Source of the DNA: a gamma proteobacterium HIMB55
Lineage (GTDB): Bacteria > Pseudomonadota > Gammaproteobacteria > Pseudomonadales > Halieaceae
Direction of reading: 5' to 3'
DNA length: 64,000 nucleotides
NCBI GenBank assembly: GCA_000227505.4
Contig: AGIF02000001.1
Coordinates: 764,035-828,034 of the forward strand
Shown here: positions 34,929-44,839 of the stretch, piece after piece
Position numbering within the stretch: the first letter of the stretch is position 1
Layout of the letters: each line of letters starts with the position of its first letter
Made by a program: the position numbers and the translations under genes
The notes under the pieces: generated by a model
What the model was told of the DNA's origin: nothing
Seen by the model: only the letters and a program-made list of their open reading frames with translations
Database searches by the model: none

Positions 34929-36089
34929 TTAGGAGTAGGTCACCACACTCTTCAGCAGCAAGCTCACTAGCATCGACTGGCGCGATACACCGGTCTTGGC
35001 GAATATTGATCGCAGCTGTGCACGTGCCGTATTGCGGGCAATACCGAGTTCTGCCGCGGCCTGATCGAGGTTGGCACCCTCTGCAAGCAGTTTAGATAGG
35101 GCAACCTCAGCTTTGGTGAGGCCATAGAGCGACATCAAGATGCGGGTTTCGATCTGGAAGCTACGCTCGGGCTCATTGATAAAGACGATCATATGCGGCG
35201 TATGGCCGGGCTCAACCGTCTTATCGATCATCATTGGCTTCAGCAAAATCTCGAGGTCGGCCTTGCCTGAGGGCCGCTCGACGGACAGTGCGTTGGTGGG
35301 GGCAGGCTCTTGGTTTCGCTGTGCGACCACAATGTCTTCAATGAAACTGTTCAGCTTGCTGCGCGATGAGGGACTCTCGAGGTGTAGCTGCTCATTTACA
35401 ACGGACAAACCATCTTTATCGCGGATCAGTTGGTCAGCAACCGCGTTCCGCGACACGATCTTGCCGCGCTCATCGAGGGTGACAACGCCCACTGATTGCT
35501 TGGCAATCGTGGAGCTGTAGAGCTTACGCTCTTTATCCAGCTGAATGAGCTGCATGCCGTTCGCCACAGCACGCTGAATATGGCTAGCTAACATCTCTAG
35601 GAACTCACGCTCTGCAGGACCAAAGTTTTCAGCGGTCTTGGGCCGACAGAAGCGGACACTAAAGCGCAGTCCGTTGGCGTTACGCAGATCGACGCCAATC
35701 ATGTGATAGATGTCGATGGGTGCCATGCAATACTTGTAGAGCTCCGTACGCTCAAGGGTGCGGTAGGGGACACACTCATCAAGAGACACCACCTTGCCCC
35801 ACGGCAGGTTCGTCATCAGGTTGGAGGTGTAGTACCTATCGGTGTAAGGGTTGTCGTGGTCATCGACAAAGGTTTTAGGTAGCGCCTCGCAGGAGACAAA
35901 GAGCAGTCCACCGTCATCACCCTGTGGCTCGCGCATGGTAATCGAGGCAAAGTTCGAATCGATAATGCGGCGCGTTTCACCTAGGAAGGCGCTGTAAGGG
36001 TCTTCTTCGATGTGTCCATCGTAGAGAAACCCAATCAGTTTCGAGAGCTCTGCAATACTCGGCTGAATCATAGGGCTACGTACCGACAT
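34929..36089 (-). CDS. LuxR-type transcriptional regulator, TeiR-like
   Basis: A 386-residue protein. The middle (about residues 205-265) looks like a PAS-type sensor (SVGVVTLDERGKIVSRNAVADQLI). The last 65 residues form a LuxR-type helix-turn-helix: LTKAEVALSKLLAEGANLDQAAAELGIARNTARAQLRSIFAKTG. Size and layout fit TeiR, the testosterone-inducible activator of Comamonas. It is the last gene after tesG (55 bp away) and may be co-transcribed with the meta-cleavage operon, giving a feedback loop. It is the only transcription factor seen in the window, so it is the best candidate regulator of the cluster. Its ligand is unknown. Confidence 0.8.
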   Translation of the reverse strand: MSVRSPMIQPSIAELSKLIGFLYDGHIEEDPYSAFLGETRRIIDSNFASITMREPQGDDGGLLFVSCEALPKTFVDDHDNPYTDRYYTSNLMTNLPWGKVVSLDECVPYRTLERTELYKYCMAPIDIYHMIGVDLRNANGLRFSVRFCRPKTAENFGPAEREFLEMLASHIQRAVANGMQLIQLDKERKLYSSTIAKQSVGVVTLDERGKIVSRNAVADQLIRDKDGLSVVNEQLHLESPSSRSKLNSFIEDIVVAQRNQEPAPTNALSVERPSGKADLEILLKPMMIDKTVEPGHTPHMIVFINEPERSFQIETRILMSLYGLTKAEVALSKLLAEGANLDQAAAELGIARNTARAQLRSIFAKTGVSRQSMLVSLLLKSVVTYS

Positions 36090-36144
36090 CCTACCGTTTT
36101 AATCGTGATACTTAGTTATCAGAAAGATCTTGAGGCGTCCAGCG

Positions 36145-37167
36145 TTAGCCGCGTTTGGCCGCCATTTCGATGGCGATCTCCTCAATGAGATCTTCCTGGC
36201 CGCCCACTGTTCGCCGGCGCGCCATTTCGAGCAGAATCTCGTGGGAGGGCACGCCATATTTTGCTTGTGCGCGTTTTGCGAAAAGCAGGAACGACGAGTA
36301 AGCACCGGCATAGCCCAGAACAAGCGCGTCGCGACTGAGTCGAACAGGATCGTCCATGATCGGCAGCACGTGGTCTTCTGCTGCATCGGCGAGTTTGAAG
36401 ATGTTGATGCCTGTATCGGCACCCATGCGCTCCAAAACCGCGGCCATGGCTTCCAGGGGCGTGTTCCCTGCACCGGCACCCAAGCCTGCCGCAGAACCGT
36501 CAATACGGTCTGCACCCGCGTCGATCGCTGCAAGCGAGTTCGCAACACCCATGGCGAGGTTGTGGTGTCCGTGGAAACCGATTTCCGTCTCTGGTTTGAG
36601 TGACTTGCGGAGCAGGGTGATGCGATCTGTCACGTCTTGGGGGAGCATGTAGCCCGCTGAGTCTGTGCAGTAAATACAATTGGCGCCGTAAGACTCCATT
36701 AGCAGTGCTTGCTCGAGCAGTTCCTCTGCAGAGATCATGTGCGCCATCATCAAGAAACCAACAGTATCGAGCCCCAGATCGCGGCTGAGGTTGATGTGTT
36801 GGCGAGAAACGTTCGCTTCGGTGCAATGTGTCGCTACGCGAATGGTTTTCACGCCGCAATCCGCAGCCATTCTCAAGTGATCAACCGTGCCGATACCGGG
36901 AAGCAGCAGGGCAGAGATGCCTGCTTGTGAAACACGCTCAACGACGGCGCGTAAATACGCCTCGTCACTGGCGGCAGGAAAACCGTAGTTTACTGATGCG
37001 CCGCCCAGACCATCACCGTGTGTCACTTCAATAAGCGGTACACCTGCATCGTCGAGAGCGCCGGCAATATCAACCATCTCTTCGACAGTAATTTGGTGTT
37101 GCTTTGGGTGCATGCCATCGCGAAGGCACATGTCATGCAAGGTAACTTTGCGTCCTGTTAAATCCAT
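36145..37167 (-). CDS. tesG: 4-hydroxy-2-oxovalerate aldolase
   Basis: A 340-residue DmpG/HsaF-type class II aldolase. R16-D17 and H20 (LRDGMH) are the catalytic residues, and the metal ligands H199 and H201 lie in GFHGHHN. It splits 4-hydroxy-2-oxo acids into pyruvate and an aldehyde that is channelled to the partner dehydrogenase. That partner, tesF, lies 12 bp upstream, which supports a complex of the two. In steroid degradation it acts on the C-ring-side product of HsaE/TesE, giving propanal or acetaldehyde. The long C-terminal dimerisation region is complete. Confidence 0.93.
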   Translation of the reverse strand: MDLTGRKVTLHDMCLRDGMHPKQHQITVEEMVDIAGALDDAGVPLIEVTHGDGLGGASVNYGFPAASDEAYLRAVVERVSQAGISALLLPGIGTVDHLRMAADCGVKTIRVATHCTEANVSRQHINLSRDLGLDTVGFLMMAHMISAEELLEQALLMESYGANCIYCTDSAGYMLPQDVTDRITLLRKSLKPETEIGFHGHHNLAMGVANSLAAIDAGADRIDGSAAGLGAGAGNTPLEAMAAVLERMGADTGINIFKLADAAEDHVLPIMDDPVRLSRDALVLGYAGAYSSFLLFAKRAQAKYGVPSHEILLEMARRRTVGGQEDLIEEIAIEMAAKRG

Positions 37168-37179
37168 AGCCAGTCCCTC

Positions 37180-38064
37180 TTAAGCCTGTCTTCGCTGCGC
37201 GATCATCTCTGCCGTTCTAAGACCGGCAGCCGTCATGATGTCGAGATTGCCCGCGTATTTGGGCAGAAAGTCGCCTAGTCCCTCAACTTCAACTGAGATC
37301 GTGACACGATTACCGTCAATGATCGGTGCGTTATTGAGTTTGTAGCCCGGAACGTATCGTTTTACTTCGTCGACCATGGCATCAATCGATGCGCGGATCT
37401 CTGCCTCATTGGGCTCATCACGAGTGAGGCAGTGAATAGTGTCTCTCATCACAAGCGGTGGCTCAGCGGGATTGATAATGATGATGGCCTTTCCTTCATC
37501 CGCGCCGCCGATCTTGGCAATGGCCGAAGAGGTTGTTCTCGTGAATTCGTCGATATTGTCGCGCGTACCCATGCCCACTGATTTAGAGGCTACGGTTGCG
37601 ACGATTTCAGCGTACTTGACGTTCTGCACGCGACTTACCGCATAGACCATCGGAATCGTTGCCTGGCCGCCACAGGTCACCATGTTGACATTCTGTGCAG
37701 GGCCGGTATCCAGCAAGGTTTCGAGGTTGACGGGTGGAATGCAGAAGGGTCCGATCGCCGCGGGGGTGAGATCGATCATGGTGGCCCCGAGCGCGGTAAC
37801 CTTGCGGCTGTTCTCTGCGTGAACGTAGGCAGAGGTTGCGTCAAAGACAAAGTCTACGGGTGACTCGTCAAACCCCGCGACCAAGCCGTCCACACCGTCG
37901 GTGCTTGTGCGAAGACCAAACTCCCGCGCACGCTGGATACCGGCAGACTCCTCAATGCCAACCATCCAGGTGGCTTCGATGAATTCACTGCGCTGACACT
38001 TCATCAGTAAGTCGGTGCCAATATTGCCCGGGCCGATAATCGCGGCTTTGGCTTTCGTTGTCAT
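37180..38064 (-). CDS. tesF: Acetaldehyde/propanal dehydrogenase (acylating)
   Basis: A 294-residue DmpF/HsaG-type enzyme. The N-terminal NAD motif is [12 protein letters not shown] and the catalytic cysteine is C131 in MVTCGGQAT. It oxidises the aldehyde released by TesG to the acyl-CoA inside the aldolase-dehydrogenase complex. Its leader (188 bp after tesE) is unusually long for this operon and contains five 12-bp degenerate tandem repeats directly before the start codon, so an internal promoter or translational control is possible. Confidence 0.93.
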   Translation of the reverse strand: MTTKAKAAIIGPGNIGTDLLMKCQRSEFIEATWMVGIEESAGIQRAREFGLRTSTDGVDGLVAGFDESPVDFVFDATSAYVHAENSRKVTALGATMIDLTPAAIGPFCIPPVNLETLLDTGPAQNVNMVTCGGQATIPMVYAVSRVQNVKYAEIVATVASKSVGMGTRDNIDEFTRTTSSAIAKIGGADEGKAIIIINPAEPPLVMRDTIHCLTRDEPNEAEIRASIDAMVDEVKRYVPGYKLNNAPIIDGNRVTISVEVEGLGDFLPKYAGNLDIMTAAGLRTAEMIAQRRQA

Positions 38065-38074
38065 AAATCACCCA

Positions 38075-38134
38075 TATTTTCTGTGATGTTTTGTGTGAGA
38101 CTTTCTGTGGGTCTCTCTGTGAGTCTCTGTGTAG
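38075..38134 (-). repeat. Five degenerate 12-bp tandem repeats before tesF
   Basis: Read on the plus strand, the units are TATTTTCTGTGA (38075), TGTTTTGTGTGA (38087), GACTTTCTGTGG (38099), GTCTCTCTGTGA (38111) and GTCTCTGTGTAG (38123), in exact 12-bp register. They end 10 bp before the tesF start codon (38064) on the minus strand. Confidence 0.8.
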
Positions 38135-38252
38135 TAGTCCAATGACTCTGTCAAACGGCTATTAATGCATGGTTCAAGGAATAGTCCGTCAAATCGTTGT
38201 GTTTTTAAGTCAGCAGCCAGCGCTATCAACTCGAAGTTACGGAAGCGACTAA

Positions 38253-39059
38253 CTACATAAAACGGCAGCTAACGCTGCAGCTCTCGAACCCTTCGCCCGA
38301 CATTACCAAGCTCATCTCGTCCCCAGCTTGAACAGGCTCAAGCGGCACAACGGAGCCGGACAAGATTACCTCACCCGCTTCGAGGGCTATTCCGTAGGCG
38401 CCTAGGGTATTCGCCAGCCACGCCACCGCCGTCAGCGGATTACCTTGGACCGCACTGCCCAAACCGGTGCTAAGCGGCTCGCCGTTTTTACTGACATCAA
38501 TCTTGATATTGGGAAGGTCTGTGGCATGAGGGTCGATTTCTGCATCGCCCAGTACATACACGCCACAGCTCGCGTTATCGGCAATTGTGTCCTGGATCGC
38601 GATCTGCCAGTTTTCGATCCGGGAATCGACGATCTCGAAGCATGGGATAATGCTCTTTGTTGCAGCGAGCACGTCAGCCTCGGTGTTCTCGGTGCCGGTG
38701 AGCGTTGATTTGAGCCGGAAGGCGATTTCTCCCTCGGCGCGCGGCGAAATCATATTACCCGCAACAGGGATCTCCGCATTGTTCGCATAGGCCATGGCAT
38801 CGGTCAAAAAGCCAAAATCTGGTTGGAACACGCCCAGCATTTCTTGCACAGCGGGAGAGGTAACGCCGATCTTCTTGCCTACGACAACTTCTCCATCGTT
38901 CTTTGTGCGATGTGACAGCATGATTCTCGAAATTTGGTAGGCGTCTTCGATGGTGATCGAAGGGTGCGTTTCCAGCAGCGGTTTGATGGGTACTTCAGCA
39001 CGCATTGCATCATAGAGTGCACGGCCAAGGGTTTCGTGATCGGCGGGTGTAAGGCTCAT
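38253..39059 (-). CDS. tesE: 2-hydroxypenta-2,4-dienoate hydratase family enzyme
   Basis: A 268-residue protein of the MhpD/HsaE hydratase family, with a GKKIGVTSPAVQEMLG segment typical of the family and the conserved VLSGSVVPLEPVQAGD near the end. It adds water to the C4-type 2-hydroxydienoate that TesD releases from the cleaved A ring. It lies 28 bp after tesD. The gap to tesF is long and carries repeats, so tesE may end one transcript. Confidence 0.9.
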   Translation of the reverse strand: MSLTPADHETLGRALYDAMRAEVPIKPLLETHPSITIEDAYQISRIMLSHRTKNDGEVVVGKKIGVTSPAVQEMLGVFQPDFGFLTDAMAYANNAEIPVAGNMISPRAEGEIAFRLKSTLTGTENTEADVLAATKSIIPCFEIVDSRIENWQIAIQDTIADNASCGVYVLGDAEIDPHATDLPNIKIDVSKNGEPLSTGLGSAVQGNPLTAVAWLANTLGAYGIALEAGEVILSGSVVPLEPVQAGDEMSLVMSGEGFESCSVSCRFM

Positions 39060-39087
39060 GCGTGGCTCTCGCTTGTGTGGGCAGGCG

Positions 39088-39921
39088 TTATTTAGAAAGG
39101 AACGACAGGCAGCGCTCGTTGAAGAGCTCTGGATACTCCGACATCACCCAGTGCCCACAGTAGTTCACAAGCTCTGCTTGAACATTGCCCTTCATCTGGA
39201 GAATTTTCCAGGTGCCAGAGGCGGGGCAGAAGCGATCCTCTGTGCCCCAGAACACCAAGGTATTGATATCGATCGAGGCGAGCTGATCGCTGAGATCTGG
39301 AATCTGCATGGTCGCAAGCACATGCGCATTCTGGGTCTCTAACGTCGCCCAGCGCTCATCGACCAGTTCGTCATCCACGTTTACTGGGTCATATACGAGC
39401 TGGGTAAGGAGCTGAGCTAAGACTTCCTTGGTGAACTCTGGCGAGCCCATGGGGTACTTCACCATGGCCTGAATGCCCGGCATAGAGAAATAGTCTTCGC
39501 GTGACTCAATACCGCCCGGTGCCATCAGAATAAGTTTCTCGACACGCTCGGGATGGCGTAGTGCTAGTCCGAGTGCTACGGCACCACCGAGTGAATTACC
39601 TACCAGTACGGCGTTGGTGACGTCAGCGCTGTCCATCAGCGATACAAGTCCGTCTACAAAGAAGTCGAGCGTATGGTCCACATCCTGCGGTTTTGACGTC
39701 TTTCCGTAGCCCCACTGGTCGAAGATGATGCAGCGATAACCGGCTTCTTGGAAGGCCGAGACGTTGTGCTTGAAGTTACTCCAACCACTGGCACCCGGAC
39801 CGCTTCCATGGATGAAAATGGCAGTCCCATTTGAGGCCCCGATAGGCGCGTGATCGGTGTAGTGGATGAGCCGCTCGGGCGTCACTTCATGATATTGCGA
39901 TGTCTCGGGGTTGGCTGCCAT
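39088..39921 (-). CDS. tesD: Meta-cleavage product hydrolase (4,9-DSHA hydrolase type)
   Basis: A 277-residue alpha/beta hydrolase. The nucleophile is S110 in VGNSLGG, the acid is D227 (EDRFCP) and the base H255 (CGHWVM); the oxyanion segment is HGSGPGASGWSNF. It hydrolyses the C-C bond of the ring-A meta-cleavage product to give HIP and a hydroxydienoate. Its ATG overlaps the tesA2 stop by one base (TAATG), so it is translationally coupled. Sequence and order match HsaD/TesD. Confidence 0.92.
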   Translation of the reverse strand: MAANPETSQYHEVTPERLIHYTDHAPIGASNGTAIFIHGSGPGASGWSNFKHNVSAFQEAGYRCIIFDQWGYGKTSKPQDVDHTLDFFVDGLVSLMDSADVTNAVLVGNSLGGAVALGLALRHPERVEKLILMAPGGIESREDYFSMPGIQAMVKYPMGSPEFTKEVLAQLLTQLVYDPVNVDDELVDERWATLETQNAHVLATMQIPDLSDQLASIDINTLVFWGTEDRFCPASGTWKILQMKGNVQAELVNYCGHWVMSEYPELFNERCLSFLSK

Positions 39922-41051
39922 TAGATGAACACGTCCTTGTTTTCCATGCCCAGCGTAACGCTACCCAAATTGCGTGCAAATGCGGTTGGGTTGTTAGCCA
40001 CGTGACAGCGCGCAATGTGGATGTCGTGCCAAAGCTGCTGGAGAGGGTGGCCGTTGAACACGGAGCGTCCGCCCGCAACATCGAATAATGTATCAATCGC
40101 TTCGATGGCCTTGTCGATCACAATCGACGCCTGATAGCGATACATGATGCGCTCTTCAAGCGAAGGCTTCCAGTTGGCGGCTTCCATCTTGTTGAAGTTG
40201 TGGTACATCACCGCTTCGAGCTCGCCAATTGTATTGAGCACCTTAGCGAGACGCTCTTGCGTCTCGACGTCACCCGCAAATTTGGTCATATCGGTCGTCG
40301 AATTACCTTGTTTAGATTCAACGAATACCTTGACCGCTTTTTTGAGCGCGCCAATCGCCGCTGAGTTCACGACTCGAACGAATGTCTGCGCCCAAGACAG
40401 GTCGTACATGGGGTTTTCTTGATCGTTGACGCAATTAAAGCCGTCCATCTGCTTATGGGTACGGTGCTCGGGTACAAAAATGGGCTCGGAAATGACCACG
40501 TCGTTAGAGCCGGTGCCCTGAAGACCCATGACGTCCCAGGTGTCTTCGATGTCGTACTGCGATCGTGGTATGAGGAAGGTACGATAGCCATCACCGGGAA
40601 TCACGCCACCCAGTAGCGCCCACGTGCAGTGGTCAGAGCCCGAGCTCCAACCCCAGCGGCCGTGCAGCATAAAACCACCTTCACACATCTCAGCACGGGC
40701 ACCCACTGGGTTGTACGAGCTGCTGATGAGTGTGTTGGGATCGTTTTCATACACTTCGCGTTGCGCTTCCTCTGACATCAGCGCCAGTTGGAAGGCATGG
40801 ACTGCGATAATGCCGCCGGCCCAAGCGGTGCTCATGTCGGCTTCGGCAATACGCACTTGCTCAGCAAAGAAATCCTGCGGTTTGCGTTCGAGGCCGCCCC
40901 ATTGCTTGGGTAGCAACATAGTGAAGAAGCCGCATTCCTTCAGGGCATCGACAACGTCTTTTGACATGCGTCGCGATGCACGCTGCTCGTCTGATTTGCT
41001 CGCAATCAAATCGAGAATTTGCTGTGTGACTACTGGCTCGTGTGTACTCAT
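39921..41051 (-). CDS. tesA2: 3-HSA hydroxylase, oxygenase component (flavin-dependent monooxygenase)
   Basis: A 376-residue protein of the acyl-CoA-dehydrogenase-like group D flavin monooxygenases. The segment GRWGWSSGSDHC and the absence of the CoA-dehydrogenase C-terminal Glu/IQRN motif set it apart from the true acyl-CoA dehydrogenases downstream. Together with a small flavin reductase (TesA1/HsaB) it hydroxylates the phenolic A ring of 3-HSA at C4. That reductase gene is not in the window. AGGAAT precedes ATG 41051. It lies between tesB and tesD. Confidence 0.9.
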   Translation of the reverse strand: MSTHEPVVTQQILDLIASKSDEQRASRRMSKDVVDALKECGFFTMLLPKQWGGLERKPQDFFAEQVRIAEADMSTAWAGGIIAVHAFQLALMSEEAQREVYENDPNTLISSSYNPVGARAEMCEGGFMLHGRWGWSSGSDHCTWALLGGVIPGDGYRTFLIPRSQYDIEDTWDVMGLQGTGSNDVVISEPIFVPEHRTHKQMDGFNCVNDQENPMYDLSWAQTFVRVVNSAAIGALKKAVKVFVESKQGNSTTDMTKFAGDVETQERLAKVLNTIGELEAVMYHNFNKMEAANWKPSLEERIMYRYQASIVIDKAIEAIDTLFDVAGGRSVFNGHPLQQLWHDIHIARCHVANNPTAFARNLGSVTLGMENKDVFI

Positions 41052-41164
41052 GGTTAATTCCTAATGGTCTTTCCGTCTAGTCGCGGGTTTTAGGGCATTG
41101 AGCACATCGTTGCAAAGCGACGCGCTTCTCACATACCTCGTATGTACTAACCCGAAATATTGGC

Positions 41165-42070
41165 CTAATCCGCGTGGCCTACAGAAAAGTCATGGCCCCA
41201 GAAGCTCACTACCGTGCTTTCGAAGACCTCGTACTTATCCCACTCATCAATGGTGCGGCCCTCCGCGCCATACTCGACGTCAAATCCCGCAGGGCTTTGC
41301 ATATAAAAGCTCACCATGTGGTCATTGGCGTGGCGACCTAGAGTGCCAGTGAGTTTAACGTCGGCGGCGATGCGCCGATCATTGCAGAGACCGACTTCGT
41401 CAACGTTGTTCACCTCGGTCATGACGTGAACACAACCGGCAGGGTGAGGTAGTTCGAGTAAACCGAGGCTATGGTGACGGCGATTACAGTGCATAAACCA
41501 CAGTCGCTTAATGGGCTCATCGGGATCGGGCGTGAATCGCAGTTTCATCAAGTCGGATAAGCCAAAGCCTAGAACATCGATGAAGAACTCTGAGGTCTCG
41601 TCAAAGTTAGGTGCTGGAAGCACAATATGTCCAAGACCTTGATCACCGGTCACAAACCCTGTCACACCCTGCGGCGAGTTAAGTGCTTTGAAGTCTGAAA
41701 CGACTCCCCAGTAGGCTTCGTGATGGTTGCCCGCAGGGTCGGTGAAGCTCAGGAGGTTTTGTACGCGGCGTTTGGCAATCGTTGCCTCGTCACCCCATGT
41801 AAAGGCGACGCCGGCAGCGGTGAGTGCAGCCGCTACGTCGTCTAAGCCGCCTTGGTTGTTCGTTTCCCACCCGCAGAGAGCTAAGCCGTCAGCATCTGAT
41901 TTCTGAACAAATACTCGGTAGGGGTGATCATCCATCTTGTAGTAATGCGTTGCCTCATCACCCAGCGATGCCGATGTGTCCTCGAGCCCCATGACGTTGC
42001 AGGCGAAGTCTTTCCACTTGCCAAGCTCTGTTGCGTTTACCCCAATGTATCCCAAGCTTTTAATACTCAT
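41165..42070 (-). CDS. tesB: 3,4-DHSA extradiol dioxygenase
   Basis: A 301-residue two-domain type I extradiol dioxygenase (BphC/HsaC family). The iron ligands are H148 (GLGHIVL), H200 (RRHHSLGL) and E266 (GFDVEYG). It opens the catecholic A ring of 3,4-dihydroxy-9,10-secosteroid. It appears to start the tesB-tesA2-tesD-tesE operon. The 164-bp region upstream contains T-rich and GGACTCTG-type repeated motifs. Substrate choice is assigned from the neighbours and the close match to HsaC/TesB. Confidence 0.93.
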   Translation of the reverse strand: MSIKSLGYIGVNATELGKWKDFACNVMGLEDTSASLGDEATHYYKMDDHPYRVFVQKSDADGLALCGWETNNQGGLDDVAAALTAAGVAFTWGDEATIAKRRVQNLLSFTDPAGNHHEAYWGVVSDFKALNSPQGVTGFVTGDQGLGHIVLPAPNFDETSEFFIDVLGFGLSDLMKLRFTPDPDEPIKRLWFMHCNRRHHSLGLLELPHPAGCVHVMTEVNNVDEVGLCNDRRIAADVKLTGTLGRHANDHMVSFYMQSPAGFDVEYGAEGRTIDEWDKYEVFESTVVSFWGHDFSVGHAD

Positions 42071-42234
42071 TGTTTGCTCTCTGTCTGCTGTATTTGGACT
42101 CTGTTTTTTTACGTTCTACTGCAATCGGTTTTCTTTGTGGAGCTGCCCTCTGTTCCGAGTAGGACTCTGGCTATTCCAAGCTAGGCTCTGGGCTCATCAA
42201 ACTCTTGCCTAACTTTTCGCTCACCCTTCGCTCA

Positions 42235-43818
42235 TTAAAGAAGTGCTCTAAGTTCGGTCTTCAAAACCTTACCTGATGCGTTAAGCGGAAGCGCATCCAT
42301 AAAAATGATTTTCCGCGGCACTTTGTAATTAGCCATTTGCGCTTTGCTCCAACCGATGAGATCAGCCTCTGCAAGTTGGCTTTTGGCGGTTCGCACGACG
42401 AAGGCGGCAGTGACCTCGCCCATGCGTTCATCGGGCATGCCAACCACGGCCACCTGTGCAACCTCATCGTGATTCAGCAACTGGTTCTCTATTTCGGCTG
42501 GGTAGCAGTTGAAGCCACCTGAAATGAACATGTCTTTCAGGCGGTCCGTTATTCGAATATTGCCGGAGGCGTCGAGTGACCCGATATCACCCGTGTGCAG
42601 CCAGCCGTTTTCGTCAATGGTGTCTGCGGTCGCTTGCTCGTTGTTGAAGTAGCACTGCATGACATTGAAGCCCCTGACAACGATCTCACCCGTCTCATCG
42701 GCAGCAGCAAGGCTTCCATCGCCGTGCATGATGCCAAGTTCAATACCGGGAATGGCACGACCCGATGTCTTTGCAATGGTGTCGGGCGCATCGCCTTGTC
42801 GGCACATGGTGACCAGACCACAGGTTTCAGAAAGGCCATAAGCCGTGATTACCGTATCGATACCGAGCGTCTCGCGCATCTCGACGATGAGTTGTGTGGG
42901 TATTGTCGCCGCTCCGGTTGTTGCCTTTTTGAGCGATGAGATATCGAAGTCGCCACGATCGGGGTGCATCAGAATGCTCTGAAAGAGCGTCGGCGGTCCG
43001 GGCATGACCGTGATTTGATCGCGACTGATAGCCTCCAGTACAGCAGGCACATCAAAAACCGCCATTGGGTAGACGGTTGCGCCTCTAAGCAGCGATGCCA
43101 GCCATCCCGCTTTGTAGCCAAAGCTGTGAAAGAAAGGGTTGATGATGAGGTAACGATCCGACTCGTCGAGCCCCAAAATATCTGCGAATACATCAAAGGC
43201 TTGCAGGTTTTGACCGTGGGCTGTGACCACTCCCTTGGCGCGACCCGTCGTGCCCGAGGTGAATAGGATGTCCGAGACAGTCTCGGGACCTACGCTGTCG
43301 CGTTGAGTGTCGCGCTTAGCGCAAATTGCCTCGGAGGCAGCCGCCCCATCGCTCATCCACTGGTGATACGTGGTCTGTTCCCCCGAGCCGGGTGCCGGTA
43401 GGGCAACGATGTGTGCTAAGTCGGGTAGATCTTGCTCCGCAAGTGCCTCTGCGTAGTTGCTCCCGAGGAAGCTTTCGACAACAAAGGCAACGGTGCTGCC
43501 GCTATCAGCAAGAATCTCGCGCGCCTCGCTGGCTTTATAGCGTGTGTTGACGGTGACCAAGGTGCCACCCACGTATTGAATCGCCAGTGCCGCGACAATC
43601 CACTCAGCGCAATTGGGTGCCCAAATAGCAGCGCGGTCACCCGAATTAAAACCCTTCGCGACCAAGGCGCTGGATAAATGGCGAACCTGTTCGTGAACAC
43701 CAGTGAAGGAGAGGGCCGTATCGCCCTCTTTGATAAACGTTTTCGATCCGTACTGCTCTGCCGCGTACTCGATAAGTGCTGCAGTTGTGCGGTGGCTTGT
43801 TGGACCCGCCGTTGTCAT
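42235..43818 (-). CDS. fadD3: AMP-forming CoA ligase, FadD3-like (HIP-CoA synthetase)
   Basis: A 527-residue ANL-family enzyme with the P-loop LFTSGTTGRAKGVVTAHG, the motif AYGLSETCG, the hinge HTGDIGSL and KDMFISGGFNCYPAEIE, and the catalytic K in LNASGKVLK. ATG 43818 is preferred; an in-frame GTG 9 bp upstream is possible. It diverges from ipdA across 136 bp. This gene-next-to-ipdAB arrangement fits FadD3, which activates the propionate side of HIP (the perhydroindane left after ring A/B removal). Substrate choice is inferred. Confidence 0.8.
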   Translation of the reverse strand: MTTAGPTSHRTTAALIEYAAEQYGSKTFIKEGDTALSFTGVHEQVRHLSSALVAKGFNSGDRAAIWAPNCAEWIVAALAIQYVGGTLVTVNTRYKASEAREILADSGSTVAFVVESFLGSNYAEALAEQDLPDLAHIVALPAPGSGEQTTYHQWMSDGAAASEAICAKRDTQRDSVGPETVSDILFTSGTTGRAKGVVTAHGQNLQAFDVFADILGLDESDRYLIINPFFHSFGYKAGWLASLLRGATVYPMAVFDVPAVLEAISRDQITVMPGPPTLFQSILMHPDRGDFDISSLKKATTGAATIPTQLIVEMRETLGIDTVITAYGLSETCGLVTMCRQGDAPDTIAKTSGRAIPGIELGIMHGDGSLAAADETGEIVVRGFNVMQCYFNNEQATADTIDENGWLHTGDIGSLDASGNIRITDRLKDMFISGGFNCYPAEIENQLLNHDEVAQVAVVGMPDERMGEVTAAFVVRTAKSQLAEADLIGWSKAQMANYKVPRKIIFMDALPLNASGKVLKTELRALL

Positions 43819-43954
43819 AAAAGTCACTACCGTTAGTCTATTTGTGCACGCTAAGTTGCTTCGCTTTTGTTGTCATAGTCTCAATGGGGGATGTAGGTCA
43901 GATGGTGCACTTTGATACTGGATTCATCTGATCAGTCATACAGGAAATTCGCGC

Positions 43955-44827
43955 ATGAATAAGTGCGTCAGCGCTGCTGAGGCGGTGTCTGCTATTGAGA
44001 GCGGCATGACCATCGGTATTGGTGGTTGGGGACCGCGTAGAAAGCCTATGGGCCTTGTGCGTGAGTTACTGCGTTCGGACGTCAAAGACTTAACGGTGGT
44101 CGCTTATGGGGGCGCCGATGTCGGGCTTCTCTGTGCTGCCGGCAAGGTTAAGAAAGTAATCTTTGCGTTCGTCTCGCTCGATTTTATGCCGCTAGAGCCT
44201 GCGTTTAGAAAAGCGCGCGAGTCGGGAGCGATTGAAGTCCGTGAGATCGACGAGGGAATGATGCTGCTTGGATTGCGTGCTGCTGCTTGGGGTAGTCCTT
44301 TCATTCCCACACGCATCGGCCTCGGTACAGACGTGGTCACACGCAACCCTGATCTGGCGCTTGTCGACAGTCCCTATGACGAGAAAGAGTGGGTGGCAAT
44401 GCCTGCGCTTAATCTTGATGTGGCTCTAATCCATGCAACACGAGCGGATGAGCGCGGTGTTTGTGAAATCGCAAGTCCTGATCACTACATGGACGATTGG
44501 TTCGCCCGGGCCTCGAAAACCACGATTGTCTCAGCCGATGAGATCGTGGCTTCCAAGCACTTCAACGACCCCGGTGTTGCTCGCCGCGTTTACTGGGAGC
44601 GCAACTGCACCACGAAGGTGGTTCATATGCCCGGTGGCGCGCACCCGTCCTCTTCTGATCCGCTTTATGGCTACGACGTGAAGCACTACAAAGAATATGG
44701 CGCGCTGATTGCCGAGGGCGGCTTTGATGCTTGGTCTTCTGCGTTCCTTGGCAGCTCCGAGGCGGATTATCAAGCCGCTGTCGGTGGGCCGGATGCCATT
44801 CACTCACTGCCGTTACCGGTCTACTAA
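43955..44827 (+). CDS. ipdA: CoA-transferase-fold ring hydrolase, alpha subunit (IpdA-like)
   Basis: A 290-residue protein of the class I CoA-transferase fold (GIGGWGPRRKP near the N-terminus, then EIDEGMMLLGLRAAAWG). Length and partner match IpdA/ScdL1. IpdAB opens the last steroid ring of COCHEA-CoA by hydrolytic retro-Claisen chemistry and is not a true CoA-transferase. A glutamate in the EIDEG segment (E97 or E100) is the likely catalytic residue; this is a judgement by position. It starts the long plus-strand C/D-ring operon and lies 12 bp before ipdB. Confidence 0.88.
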   Translation: MNKCVSAAEAVSAIESGMTIGIGGWGPRRKPMGLVRELLRSDVKDLTVVAYGGADVGLLCAAGKVKKVIFAFVSLDFMPLEPAFRKARESGAIEVREIDEGMMLLGLRAAAWGSPFIPTRIGLGTDVVTRNPDLALVDSPYDEKEWVAMPALNLDVALIHATRADERGVCEIASPDHYMDDWFARASKTTIVSADEIVASKHFNDPGVARRVYWERNCTTKVVHMPGGAHPSSSDPLYGYDVKHYKEYGALIAEGGFDAWSSAFLGSSEADYQAAVGGPDAIHSLPLPVY

Positions 44828-44839
44828 GAGGAGCTCACT

